From Streptomyces sp. NBC_01716 (lineage in GTDB: Bacteria; Actinomycetota; Actinomycetes; Streptomycetales; Streptomycetaceae), in NCBI RefSeq assembly GCF_036248275.1, contig NZ_CP109181.1:6200001-6264000 (forward strand): a stretch of 64,000 nt of DNA. Reading direction: 5' to 3'. The position numbers and the translations under genes were made by a program. Positions 42,570 to 51,334 of this stretch are shown here, piece by piece; position 1 is the first letter of the stretch, and every line of letters begins with the position of its first letter. The notes beneath the pieces were generated by a model. That model was not told the origin of the DNA. It saw nothing but the letters and a program-made list of their open reading frames with translations, and ran no database searches.

Positions 42570-43733
42570 ATGCGTCACTTCGGGCATATTCCGCCCACTG
42601 CACGGCAAGCGTTGTTCCATCGCGAGCCCGACGAGTTCACCTCGGCCTCCCCGGCCCACATGCTGTCGACCGCCCTCGGAGCCACCCTCTACAGCCCCGC
42701 GACCAGGCCGCGGCTGGCGGACGACGTGGTCAAGATGGCGGGGCGGGGGGTCGTGTCGATGGTGCTGTGCCTGGAGGATTCCATCGACGACTCCGAGGTG
42801 GAGTGGGCCGAGGAGAATCTGGTCGGGCAGCTCGCCGACCTCCACCGGCGCGGCGCGGAGCTGCCGCTTCTGTTCGTCCGGGTCCGTGAACCGGACCAGA
42901 TCCCCGACCTCGTGCGCAGGCTCGGCCCCGCGGCCCGGATCCTGTCCGGATTCGTACTGCCGAAGTTCACGGATGAGCGGGGGGTGCCGTTTCTTGAGGC
43001 ACTTATTTCGGCCGAACACGAGAGCGGGCTCCGGCTCTTCGCCATGCCCGTACTGGAGTCGCCCGAGCTGCTGCATCTGGAGACGCGGGCCGACACCCTC
43101 ACCGGCATCGCGCGCACGGTCGACAAGTACCGGGACCGGGTGCTGGCCCTGCGGCTCGGTGTCACGGACTTCTGCTCCGCGTACGGGCTCCGCCGCTCGC
43201 CCGATATGACGGCGTACGACGTACGCATCATCTCGGCCGTCATCGCCGACGTGGTGAACGTCCTCGGCCGCTCCGACGGCACCGGCTTCACGATCACCGG
43301 CCCGGTCTGGGAGTACTTCCGGGTCCACGAGCGGATGTTCAAGCCGCAGCTGCGCCAGAGCCCCTTCCTCGCGGGACGGGCCGAGGAACTGCGCACGGCG
43401 CTCATCGAGCACGACCTCGACGGGCTGCTGCGCGAGATCCAGCTGGACCAGGCCAACGGTCTGGTGGGCAAGACCTGCATCCATCCCTCGCATGTCATGC
43501 CCGTGCACGCGCTGTCGGTGGTCAGTCACGAGGAGTTCAGCGACGCCCAGGACATCCTGCGGCCGGAGCGGGGCGGGGGAGGCGTGCTGCGTTCCTCGTA
43601 CACGAACAAGATGAACGAGGTGAAGCCCCACCGCGCGTGGGCAGAACGAACCATGCGGCGCGCCGAGGTGTTCGGCGTCGCGAAGGCGGACATCGGCTTC
43701 GTGGAGCTGCTGGCCGCCGGGCTGGTGGCGTGA
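42570..43733 (+). CDS. HpcH/HpaI aldolase/citrate-lyase-like protein of the ter operon
   Basis: 387 aa TIM-barrel of the CitE/HpcH superfamily. Landmarks: VVSMVLCLEDSIDDSEVEWA (acidic metal/substrate site), FVRVREPDQ (conserved Arg), MPVLESPELLHL (catalytic Glu), and LALRLGVTDFCSAYGLRR. It should cleave or form C-C bonds of a CoA- or oxo-acid-type substrate with Mg2+, but no CitD/CitF partner exists here. It is the first gene of a tightly coupled operon: its TGA overlaps a GTG, and the PRTase and HAD genes follow. This set is known from computational work on Ter-associated pathways; its product is unknown. Confidence 0.88.
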   Translation: MRHFGHIPPTARQALFHREPDEFTSASPAHMLSTALGATLYSPATRPRLADDVVKMAGRGVVSMVLCLEDSIDDSEVEWAEENLVGQLADLHRRGAELPLLFVRVREPDQIPDLVRRLGPAARILSGFVLPKFTDERGVPFLEALISAEHESGLRLFAMPVLESPELLHLETRADTLTGIARTVDKYRDRVLALRLGVTDFCSAYGLRRSPDMTAYDVRIISAVIADVVNVLGRSDGTGFTITGPVWEYFRVHERMFKPQLRQSPFLAGRAEELRTALIEHDLDGLLREIQLDQANGLVGKTCIHPSHVMPVHALSVVSHEEFSDAQDILRPERGGGGVLRSSYTNKMNEVKPHRAWAERTMRRAEVFGVAKADIGFVELLAAGLVA

Positions 43734-43759
43734 GCGGGCGGGGCGCGGCGCCGAGGAAC

Positions 43760-43807
43760 GACGGGCCGGTCGACGGGCCCGTTGATGGACCGGTCGACGG
43801 GCCGGTC
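43760..43807 (+). repeat. Four tandem 12-bp repeats
   Basis: Consensus GACGGGCCGGTC at 43760, 43772, 43784 and 43796. Read in the downstream gene's frame they would encode DGPV four times, just before the preferred start at 43844. Confidence 0.85.
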
Positions 43808-43843
43808 GACGTAGGGACCGAGAAGGCAGAGGAGAACGGCAAC

Positions 43844-46357
43844 GTGACGTGGTCGGGGTCGTGGGTCGCCGAACGGCTCGGCATAGAGCTCGTCGGCGGG
43901 GACGAACTGCGTGAGCTGCTGGGCGTCGCCCTGCGGCGCAACCCCAAGCGCGCCCATCTCCTCGTCTCGAACGTCCTCGGCAAGCACGTCCCCCAGCGGC
44001 CGTCCGTCGTCCACGGCGCCGGTGTCGCCCTCGGCGAACGCGTACGGGACCTGCTGGGCGACGCCGTGGAGCGGGCCGTGATCCTCGGTTACGCGGAGAC
44101 CGCGACCGGTCTCGGACACTCGGTGGCGGACGGGGTGGCGGACGCCCCGTATCTGCACTCCACCCGGCGCCCGGTGCCGGGAGTCGCCTCCGCGGGCGGT
44201 TTCGAGGAGTCACATTCGCACGCCACCTCGCATCTGCTGCTGCCGGAGCGGCCCGATCTGCTGGCGGGGGACGGCCCGCTGGTCCTCGTGGACGACGAGT
44301 TCTCCACCGGGAACACCGTTCTCAACACGATTCGCGCGCTGCACGCCCGCTATCCGCGCCGGTGGTACGTGATCGTGGCTCTCGTCGACATGCGCTCGGC
44401 CGCCGACCAGGGCCGGCTCGCGGAATTCGCCCAGGACATCGGCGCCCGGGTCGACCTGGTGGCGATGGCATCGGGCACGGTCAGCCTCCCGGAGGGCGTC
44501 CTGGCACGTGGCCAGGCACTGGTCGCGGAGCACGACTCCGCTCGGGGGACGGCTCCGGGGGCTCCTGATCCGACGGCGGACACGGCGGATGTGGACGTCG
44601 TGCGCGTGCCGCTCGGCTGGCCCGCCGGGCTGCCCGACGGCGGGCGGCACGGCTTCACGCCCGCCCACCGCGCCCGTCTGGGGGCCGCCGCGCCCGGCAT
44701 GGCCGCCGCGCTCACCCGTGACATCGGCGACGCCCGGCGCGTCCTCGTCCTCGGCTTCGAGGAGCTGATGTACGCGCCCCTGCGCCTCGCACTGGAGCTG
44801 GAGCGGTCCCTCCCCGGCACCGAGGTCCGCTACTCGACCACGACGCGCTCGCCCGTACTCGCCGTGGACGACCCCGGCTACGCGATACGCAGCCGCCTCG
44901 TCTTCCCGGCCCACGACACCGCGGCCTTCCCCGCCGGCGCCGGCGACGGCGCGGGCGACCGGTACGCCTACAACGTGGCCGGCGGCGGCTTCGACGCCGT
45001 CGTCGCGGTCGTCGACTCCCTGGGCGACTCCCCGGAGCTGCACGCCCCCGGCGGTCTGCTCGCACAGCTCACCGCCCATGTCCCGCGTGTCCTGCTCGCC
45101 GTCGTTCCCACGTACCTCCCCGCCCTTCCGCACGCCGCCGCCCTCCCGCACGTCCCCGACCGGCAGGAATCCCCCATGCTGCCCGACCCCCTGCGTGGCC
45201 CCGCCTTCTCCTCGTACGCCGCGGACGACGTCGGCTGGCTCCTTCAGGACCTCTCCGACGTGGAACTGGAAGCTCCGACGGAGGAGCGCGAAGAGGCGAT
45301 CCAGAGCGGCGGCGCGCACTACGCGGAGTCCCTGCCCGTCGAGTACCAGCCGAGCGACGAGTACCAGGAACTCTTCCGGTCCGCGCTCGCGGCCTCCGCC
45401 GCCCGTATAGCCCGCGCGGTCGGCACCGTCACCGAGACCGTGCTGGCCGAGCACCCGCAGCGCTACGCCGACCCCGCCTCGCGAGAAGCCACGCAGGCCC
45501 TGCCCGTCCTGGTCTCCCTCGCCCGCGCGGGCACACCCGTGGGTGTCCTGATGCGCCGCTGGGCCAAGCACCGGCACGGCCTGGATCTGCCGCACTACGC
45601 CATCTCCATCGTGCGCGGCCGCGGCATCGACACCAACGCCGTCCGCTGGCTCGCGGCCCACCACGACCCGGCCGACATCGTCTTCGTGGACGGCTGGACC
45701 GGCAAGGGCGCCATCACCCGCGAACTGGCCGACGCGCTGGCCGAGTTCGGCGACTTCCACCCGGAGATCGCGGTGCTCGCCGACCCCGGCGGCTGCGTAC
45801 GGACCTATGGCACCCGTGAGGACTTCCTCATCCCCTCCGCCTGCCTCAACTCCACCGTCTCCGGCCTCATCTCCCGCACCGTCCTGCGCGCCGACCTCGT
45901 CGGCCCGTACGACTTCCACGGTGCGAAGCACTACCGCGAACTCGCCGGCGCCGATGTGTCCGGCTACTTCCTGGACGCCGTGGCCGCCCGCTTCGACGAC
46001 GTCGCCGACGCGGTGGACACCGAGGCCAAGGAACTTCTCTCCACCGACCGGGCACCCACCTGGGAAGGCTGGGCCGCCGTCGAGCGGATCAGTGAGGAGT
46101 ACGGCATCCACGACGTGAACCTCGTCAAACCCGGCGTCGGCGAGACCACCCGCGTCCTGCTGCGCCGCGTCCCCTGGAAGATCCTCGCCAAGCGCGGCGC
46201 GGGAGCCGACCTCGATCATGTCCGGCTGCTCGCCGAGCAGCGCGGCGTACCGGTGGAAGAGGTCGACGGACTTCCCTACACCTGCGTCGGGCTGATCCAC
46301 CCCCGCTACACGCGCGGCGCCACCGGCGCGGACGGTACGGCGGTGGCGACCTCGTGA
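43844..46357 (+). CDS. PRTase-TRSP-StiP-PELOTA fusion protein of the ter operon
   Basis: 837 aa from the GTG at 43844, which has AGAGGAG nine bases upstream; GTG 43730 overlaps the preceding stop (GTGA) and is the alternative. Residues about 20-190 form a type I phosphoribosyltransferase with the PRPP loop LVLVDDEFSTGNTVL near 145. A TRSP domain follows (RHGFTPAHRARLGAAAPGM near 268). From about 445 (MLPDPLRGPAFSSY) a StiP-type module begins, with a second PRTase-like motif IVFVDGWTGKGAITREL and the conserved Cys in SACLNSTVSG near 667. A PELOTA RNA-binding domain ends it (VNLVKPGVGETTRVLLRRV). A relic ribosome site and ATG sit at the join. Confidence 0.85.
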   Translation: MTWSGSWVAERLGIELVGGDELRELLGVALRRNPKRAHLLVSNVLGKHVPQRPSVVHGAGVALGERVRDLLGDAVERAVILGYAETATGLGHSVADGVADAPYLHSTRRPVPGVASAGGFEESHSHATSHLLLPERPDLLAGDGPLVLVDDEFSTGNTVLNTIRALHARYPRRWYVIVALVDMRSAADQGRLAEFAQDIGARVDLVAMASGTVSLPEGVLARGQALVAEHDSARGTAPGAPDPTADTADVDVVRVPLGWPAGLPDGGRHGFTPAHRARLGAAAPGMAAALTRDIGDARRVLVLGFEELMYAPLRLALELERSLPGTEVRYSTTTRSPVLAVDDPGYAIRSRLVFPAHDTAAFPAGAGDGAGDRYAYNVAGGGFDAVVAVVDSLGDSPELHAPGGLLAQLTAHVPRVLLAVVPTYLPALPHAAALPHVPDRQESPMLPDPLRGPAFSSYAADDVGWLLQDLSDVELEAPTEEREEAIQSGGAHYAESLPVEYQPSDEYQELFRSALAASAARIARAVGTVTETVLAEHPQRYADPASREATQALPVLVSLARAGTPVGVLMRRWAKHRHGLDLPHYAISIVRGRGIDTNAVRWLAAHHDPADIVFVDGWTGKGAITRELADALAEFGDFHPEIAVLADPGGCVRTYGTREDFLIPSACLNSTVSGLISRTVLRADLVGPYDFHGAKHYRELAGADVSGYFLDAVAARFDDVADAVDTEAKELLSTDRAPTWEGWAAVERISEEYGIHDVNLVKPGVGETTRVLLRRVPWKILAKRGAGADLDHVRLLAEQRGVPVEEVDGLPYTCVGLIHPRYTRGATGADGTAVATS

Positions 46358-47187
46358 ACGCGCCCACCCCTTCACCGGCGCTGGTCGCCAGCGACCTCGA
46401 CCGCACCCTCATCTATTCGGCCGCCGCGCTCCAGCTGGCCGTGCCGGACGCCGAGGCCCCGCGTCTGCTCTGCGTCGAGATCTACGAGGGCAGGCCCCTG
46501 TCGTACCTGACGGAGACGGCAGCCGGGCTGCTGGAGAACCTGGCCGCCACCTCGGTCTTCGTCCCCACCACGACCCGCACCCGCGAGCAGTACTTCCGCA
46601 TCCATCTGCCGGGCCCCGCCCCGCGGTTCGCGATCTGCGCCAACGGCGGGCACCTCCTGGTCGACGGTGAGTCCGACCCCGCCTGGCAGACCCGGGTGAA
46701 GGAACACCTCGCCGCGAGCTGCGCCCCGCTCGCGGAGATCAGGCGACACCTCCTCGCCGCCGCCGACCCCGCGTGGCTGCTCAAGGAGCGCATCGCCGAG
46801 GACCTGTTCGCCTACCTGGTGGTCGACCGCGCGCTGCTGCCCGACGGCTGGGTGAAGGAGCTCTCCGAGTGGGCGGACGGCCGTGGCTGGACGGTCTCCC
46901 TCCAGGGCCGAAAGATCTACGCCGTACCGCGTCCGCTGACCAAGTCCGCAGCGATGCGCGAGGTCGCCCGCCGCACCGGCGCGGCCCTGACCCTCGCGGC
47001 CGGCGACTCCCTCCTCGACGCGGACCTGCTGCTCTCCGCGGACCACGGCTGGCGTCCTGGCCACGGCGAGCTGGCGGACACCGGCTGGAACGCCCCGCAC
47101 GTGGAGACGCTGACGGAGACGGGGGTGGCGGCGGGGGAGGAGATCCTGCGGCGGCTCACTCGCGCCGCTTCTCGTTTCGGGACCTGA
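46354..47187 (+). CDS. HAD-superfamily hydrolase of the ter operon
   Basis: 277 aa; its GTG start overlaps the fusion gene's TGA (GTGA), so translation is coupled. HAD motif I is ASDLDRTLIY near residue 13, motif II lies in VFVPTTTRTREQY, the conserved Lys in RPLTKSAAM, and motif IV in AAGDSLLDADLL. This is the Cof/sucrose-phosphatase-like class with a cap between motifs II and III. It probably dephosphorylates a phosphoribosyl-linked intermediate made by the upstream enzymes. The 3' end overlaps the convergent DedA gene by 32 bp. Confidence 0.88.
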   Translation: MNAPTPSPALVASDLDRTLIYSAAALQLAVPDAEAPRLLCVEIYEGRPLSYLTETAAGLLENLAATSVFVPTTTRTREQYFRIHLPGPAPRFAICANGGHLLVDGESDPAWQTRVKEHLAASCAPLAEIRRHLLAAADPAWLLKERIAEDLFAYLVVDRALLPDGWVKELSEWADGRGWTVSLQGRKIYAVPRPLTKSAAMREVARRTGAALTLAAGDSLLDADLLLSADHGWRPGHGELADTGWNAPHVETLTETGVAAGEEILRRLTRAASRFGT

Positions 47188-47812
47188 TCAGCCGTCTGAT
47201 CACGAAAGCCACGAGCGCGAGCGCGACGACGCCCAGGACCAGCTTCGAATACGTGGCGACATGGCCGCTCACCTCTTTCCAGTTCTCGCCGAGCGCGTAA
47301 CCGGCCATGATGAACGCGGTGTTCCAGATCGCGCTGCCGAGTGCGGTCAGGCCCACGAAGGTGGGCAGCGGCATTCTCTCCACGCCCGCGGGTACGGAGA
47401 TGAGGCTGCGGAAGACGGGCACCATCCGGCCGAGGAAGACAGCCTTCCTGCCGTGCCGGCCGAACCAGTCCTCGGCCCTCTCCATGTCCCGCCTCTTCAC
47501 CAGCGGAACCTTGGACGCGAGAGCGACTGTTCTGTCCCGGCCGAGCCACGCGCCCAGCCAGTACAGGACGAGCGCGCCCACGACCGAGCCCGCCGTCGTC
47601 CACAGCACCGCCGCGGCCAGATTCAGCTTTCCGGCGCCGGCCGAGAAGCCCGCCAGCGGCAGGATGACCTCACTGGGCAGCGGAGGGAACACACTCTCCA
47701 GGGCGATCGCCATTCCCGCGCCCGGGGCTCCGAGCGTGTCCATCAGGGTGTTGACCCACTGCTCGGGGCTGCTCGCGATCGTCACTCCCACGTCGGACGG
47801 CTCCTCGGGCAC
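47156..47812 (-). CDS. DedA-family membrane protein
   Basis: 218 aa from a GTG at 47812. Hallmarks: ALESVFPPLPSEVILPLAGF (the E-x(6)-PSE region), GSVVGALVLYWLGAWLGR, and the F-x-G-R-x-x-P-x-x-R motif as FLGRMVPVFRSLIS with PAG after it, then a membrane-anchored C-terminus. DedA proteins act as proton-dependent flippases for undecaprenyl phosphate or phospholipids. The gene converges with the ter-operon HAD gene and overlaps it tail to tail. The predicted topology has four membrane helices plus re-entrant loops. Confidence 0.92.
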   Translation of the reverse strand: MPEEPSDVGVTIASSPEQWVNTLMDTLGAPGAGMAIALESVFPPLPSEVILPLAGFSAGAGKLNLAAAVLWTTAGSVVGALVLYWLGAWLGRDRTVALASKVPLVKRRDMERAEDWFGRHGRKAVFLGRMVPVFRSLISVPAGVERMPLPTFVGLTALGSAIWNTAFIMAGYALGENWKEVSGHVATYSKLVLGVVALALVAFVIRRLIRSRNEKRRE

Positions 47813-47876
47813 GCTGATCGAGGCGGCCTCGCCGGGCGGCGGCGGACCGCCTCAGCGCCTGGGCGCGGTTGGAGAG

Positions 47877-48104
47877 CTACGAGCAGCAGCCGCCACCGCA
47901 GCAGCCTCCGCCACCCGCGGAGGGGCCGGGTGCGGCGGCGGCCGGTGAGCCCTTCGCCGAGCCGCCCACCGCGACGGTGGACAGCAGCTTCACCGTGTCC
48001 TGGTGGCCGGCGGGGCAGGTGGCCGACGCTGATGACTCGGCCATGGGACGGCTGAGTTCGAACGTGGTGTCGCAAGGGCGGCAGCGGTACTCGTAGCGAG
48101 GCAT
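47877..48104 (-). CDS. FmdB-type zinc-ribbon protein with Cys-rich tail
   Basis: 75 aa. The FmdB/CxxC_CXXC_SSSS ribbon is present: MPRYEYRCRPCDTTFEL and a second half ATCPAGHQDT in which the usual CxxC reads C-x-x-x-H. The tail (GGGGCCGGGCCS) adds four cysteines, a possible second metal site. TAACCT (48111-48116, minus strand) lies seven bases before the ATG, implying a leaderless mRNA. Function of the family is unclear; regulatory and metal-binding roles have been proposed. Confidence 0.88.
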   Translation of the reverse strand: MPRYEYRCRPCDTTFELSRPMAESSASATCPAGHQDTVKLLSTVAVGGSAKGSPAAAAPGPSAGGGGCCGGGCCS

Positions 48105-48113
48105 GGGGCCAGG

Positions 48114-48734
48114 TTAGCCGGATGGCCGGTGCCCGCCCTGCCGGTGGGAAGTCACGGCACGGTGGGCGTGGACCGCGCGCTTCCCTGCGGCGTCCCGGGT
48201 GCGACGCTCGTGCTCGGCCTGGGTCGGATGGCGGGCCCGCCAGTAGGGATTGTCGTGCGGCAGGCTGCCGCTGACTCTCCCGAACATGCCGAAGAACATG
48301 AGCAGCACGCCCACCACAAAGCTGAACAGCACGTTCTGGATGCGGAAGGCGAGGGGGTTGAATCCGCTGTCGATCAGCGCGAGATTCACGAAGCCGCTGA
48401 GGATGAACAGCAAGCCGAGGATCATGTTCAGGGTCGATGCGAAGTTCTTCCCGATCAGCATGCCGACGAAGAGCAGGACGCCGACGCAGATGGACAGGAC
48501 GCTCAGCGCACCGTTGGTGTTCAGACCGGCGGTGGTGTGGCTGCCGGTGCCGAAGACACCGATCTGGTTGACCAGCCCGAGGATTCCGAACACGAGCAGT
48601 ACCAGACCGATCAGGCCCGCGCCTATCCGGTAGACCGTGCTCAGGCGGTGGTCGACGGGCAGATGTTCGTCGAGCCTGACCCGCCGTTTCCGCTGCCCTG
48701 TGGGCGGGCGGGAAAGGGTCCCGTGACCGGACAT
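48114..48734 (-). CDS. DUF4383 membrane protein
   Basis: 206 aa. Four membrane helices are predicted: GLIGLVLLVFGILGLVNQIG, SVLSICVGVLLFVGMLIG, NMILGLLFILSGFVNLALI and NVLFSFVVGVLLMFFGMFG. N- and C-termini are basic and probably cytoplasmic. The arrangement and the HxxAGLNTNGALS loop match DUF4383. No enzymatic motif is present; function unknown. Its stop lies 10 bp from the FmdB start on the same strand, so the two could share a transcript despite FmdB's own promoter. Confidence 0.85.
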   Translation of the reverse strand: MSGHGTLSRPPTGQRKRRVRLDEHLPVDHRLSTVYRIGAGLIGLVLLVFGILGLVNQIGVFGTGSHTTAGLNTNGALSVLSICVGVLLFVGMLIGKNFASTLNMILGLLFILSGFVNLALIDSGFNPLAFRIQNVLFSFVVGVLLMFFGMFGRVSGSLPHDNPYWRARHPTQAEHERRTRDAAGKRAVHAHRAVTSHRQGGHRPSG

Positions 48735-48855
48735 GTGCGGCCCCCTTCAGCCATGCGTGCCGGTGTCCCTGTGTATTTCAAGGATCGGCCCGGCGGGACG
48801 AGGGGACAAATCGGGCGGTTGTGGGGGTGGTGACTGGGCGGTCCCGCGTAGGAGC

Positions 48856-48895
48856 GGACCGGCGTGCGTACGACTGGACCGGCGTGCGTACGACC
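48856..48895. repeat. Two tandem 20-bp direct repeats
   Basis: GGACCGGCGTGCGTACGACT at 48856-48875 and a copy differing only at the last base at 48876-48895, in the gap before the coiled-coil gene's stop. Confidence 0.85.
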
Positions 48896-48910
48896 GGACC
48901 GGGGCGCCGC

Positions 48911-50278
48911 TCAGGCCCCCGCGCCCCGCTCGTCCCGGATCTCGCCGACGACACGGGATGCCGTGTTCCGTACCGCTTCCATCTCCGTCAGGAAGTGCCA
49001 CCAGTCGGGATGCCGCCCCTCCAGCCCGGCCACCGCCCGGTCCAGCCGCACCACGGCGTCGTCCAGCGGGCGCGCGTGCCGGGGATCGGGCGTGTTGCGG
49101 CCGGCCATCGCGAGCCGCTGCGCGTCCCGTACGGCGAACCGCGTCCGGTCGATCTCCTGCTGCGGGTCCTTCGATACGGCGTTGAGCCGCTGCAGCCGGT
49201 CACCGGCGGCCGACACGGCCTCGTCAGTGGAGTTCAGCAGCGCCCGTACCGTGCTGAGCAGGGCCGTAGCGTCCGGCCACCGCTGCTCCTCGCGGGCCTT
49301 GGCGGCCTCCTTCAGCTTCTCCTCCGCCTGGTGCACGGAGGTCCCCGCCTGCTCGGGCACGGACTGGAGGTCCTGCCAGCAGGCGGCGCTGAACCGGCGC
49401 CTCAGCTCGCTCAGAACCGGCTCCACCGTGCCCGCGCGCGTCGTCAGGGCCTGTGCGCGCGTACGCAGCGACACCAGCCGCCGGTCGATCTCCGCCGCGC
49501 GCTCGGGCAGCTGCTCGGCCTCGGCCCGTACGGCCTCGGCGTCCCGCAGCACCCGGTCGGCGCGCTGAATGGTCTCGGCCACGCCGTGCCGGCCCGCGCC
49601 CTGGTTGAGCTTGGTCAGCTCCGGGCCGAGCGTGGCCAGCCGCGCCGCGAGATCGTCGGCGCGCAGACCGGAGCCGCGTACCGCGTCGAGAGCGTTGCTC
49701 GCCGCGAGCAGCGTCTGCCGCGCCCGCTCCACGGCGGGCGCCAGCCGCGCGAGCTGTGTCTCCGCCTTGTCGAGCAGCGGGCCGAGCCCGCGCTCGAAGC
49801 GGTCGAGTTCGCCCTTGACCCGTACGAGCTCGTCCTTGGCCTTGGTCAGTTCCGTACGGGCCGTCGACGCGACGGACGGTTCCAGGTCGTCCCGGTCCAG
49901 GTCGTGCGCGTCGACGGCGCTGATGTAGCCGCTGCTGGCCTCGTCGATCCGCCGTCCCAGCGCCGCGAACTCGTCCGCGACCCGGCGCGCACCCGGCGAG
50001 GTGTCCACCGCGGTGATCGTCTCTATCGAGATGCGCAGGTCACGCTGGGCGGTGTCCAGCTCGTAGAAAGCGGCGGCGGCGGCGTCCTTCGCGGCCTGCG
50101 CGCCGGCGCGCTGATTCTCGCCGCGCCCGCCGAACCAGCGTCGTGTCCCCCCGCCGGCGAAAGCCCCCGGCAGAGCCGCGACAAGCAGGGGCACCGGCAG
50201 CAGCATCAGGGTGAGGACATCACGGACGCCACCCGCCCTCGCTCGTGCGTGCGGCTGCGCCCGTGTCGTCGCCGTCAC
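48911..50278 (-). CDS. Membrane-anchored coiled-coil protein of unknown function
   Basis: 455 aa. One hydrophobic helix lies near the N-terminus (DVLTLMLLPVPLLVAALPGA, about residues 20-45). Almost the whole remainder is charged, Ala/Glu/Arg-rich helix with long predicted coiled coils (for example TELTKAKDELVRVKGELDRF, ERAAEIDRRLVSLRTRAQAL, HQAEEKLKEAAKAREEQRW). A basic N-terminus suggests N-in with a long extracytoplasmic rod, or the reverse. No catalytic motif is visible. It could be a scaffolding or envelope-spacing protein. I do not recognise a named family with confidence. Confidence 0.75.
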   Translation of the reverse strand: MTATTRAQPHARARAGGVRDVLTLMLLPVPLLVAALPGAFAGGGTRRWFGGRGENQRAGAQAAKDAAAAAFYELDTAQRDLRISIETITAVDTSPGARRVADEFAALGRRIDEASSGYISAVDAHDLDRDDLEPSVASTARTELTKAKDELVRVKGELDRFERGLGPLLDKAETQLARLAPAVERARQTLLAASNALDAVRGSGLRADDLAARLATLGPELTKLNQGAGRHGVAETIQRADRVLRDAEAVRAEAEQLPERAAEIDRRLVSLRTRAQALTTRAGTVEPVLSELRRRFSAACWQDLQSVPEQAGTSVHQAEEKLKEAAKAREEQRWPDATALLSTVRALLNSTDEAVSAAGDRLQRLNAVSKDPQQEIDRTRFAVRDAQRLAMAGRNTPDPRHARPLDDAVVRLDRAVAGLEGRHPDWWHFLTEMEAVRNTASRVVGEIRDERGAGA

Positions 50279-50350
50279 ATCCCTCTCCCGTGCCGATTAC
50301 GCCCTGCCCAATTCATTCTCCCACCAGGTAGGGACGAACACACGGGTCGG

Positions 50351-51154
50351 TTAGTTCGCGCTTCGGACTGTGACTTTGCCGTTGTCGCTGCGGGCCTTGA
50401 CCATGTGGGAGCTGTTGTCGACCGTCGGTACGTCCACGTCGACGCGCCCGTTGTCGCTCTTGGCGCTCACGGCGTACGCGGTGCCGGACCCCGGCAGGTC
50501 GATGGTGACGGACCCGTTGTCACTGGAGGTGTCCACGGTGTCCGGTACGGAGGTGAGCTCAAGGCGCACCGCCCCGTTGTCCGACCGGGCGCGTACGGAC
50601 TTGGACGAGACGCCCTCCGCCGTCACCTTGCCGTTGTCGCTGGACAGATCCAGCGTGCCGCTGGAGTTCCGTACCTCGACCGACCCGTTGTCGGAGCGGA
50701 GGTCGAGCTCGGTGCCGAACCCGTCGGCGCGGACCCGGCCGTTGTCGTTCCGCAGTTTCACGGCCATGCCGCGCGGCACCTTCACCGTGTGCCGGGACAC
50801 GCAGTTGTTCACCACCGCCTCGCACTTCAGCTTGAGCGTGAGCGTGCCGTCCTCCAGCTTCCATACGGAGTCGGGCCCCGAACCGAGAAACACCCACCCG
50901 TCGACCTGCCGGGTCACCTCGATGTCCTTCACATCGGCCGGCACCAGATCGATCGACGAGTTGTCCGCCGCGATGGTCAGCGTCTTCCCGCTGTAGGCGA
51001 ACGACCGCTTCTCGACGGGCGCTTCGTCGGCATCGGCGCTCCCGCACCCACCGACGACCACCACGGCGAGCACGGCGCCCCCGGCGACGACGAAGGTGCG
51101 GCCACGGCGGGCGGAGCGGGTACGGCGGGTGTCGGGCGTACGAGATGTGTCCAC
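50351..51154 (-). CDS. DUF4097-type beta-helical lipoprotein
   Basis: 267 aa from the GTG at 51154, the best fit for a lipoprotein leader: basic TRRTRSARRGR, a hydrophobic core and lipobox VVVGGC. The mature part is an all-beta repeat protein. A motif of the form SDNG (NDNG, SSDNG, RSDNG) recurs about seven times at 18-25 residue spacing, as in DUF4097 right-handed beta-helices. One disulfide-capable pair (KCEAVVNNC) is present. It should be anchored to the outer face of the membrane. Function unknown. Confidence 0.85.
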   Translation of the reverse strand: MDTSRTPDTRRTRSARRGRTFVVAGGAVLAVVVVGGCGSADADEAPVEKRSFAYSGKTLTIAADNSSIDLVPADVKDIEVTRQVDGWVFLGSGPDSVWKLEDGTLTLKLKCEAVVNNCVSRHTVKVPRGMAVKLRNDNGRVRADGFGTELDLRSDNGSVEVRNSSGTLDLSSDNGKVTAEGVSSKSVRARSDNGAVRLELTSVPDTVDTSSDNGSVTIDLPGSGTAYAVSAKSDNGRVDVDVPTVDNSSHMVKARSDNGKVTVRSAN

Positions 51155-51334
51155 GGCGATCGGTCCCCCAAGACGTTCCTGCGAATGTCCCTCCACGGTA
51201 CGAATCCCCCCGCCCCCACTCGATCCGGCCGGCCACCGTCTCGTTGGTGGGGGTATCCCCCCACCCGCGGCGGCCCGGCCTGCGAAGGCGTTGGGAGCGG
51301 GAGCGCTGCGCCATGTACGCTGTTGCCTCATCCA

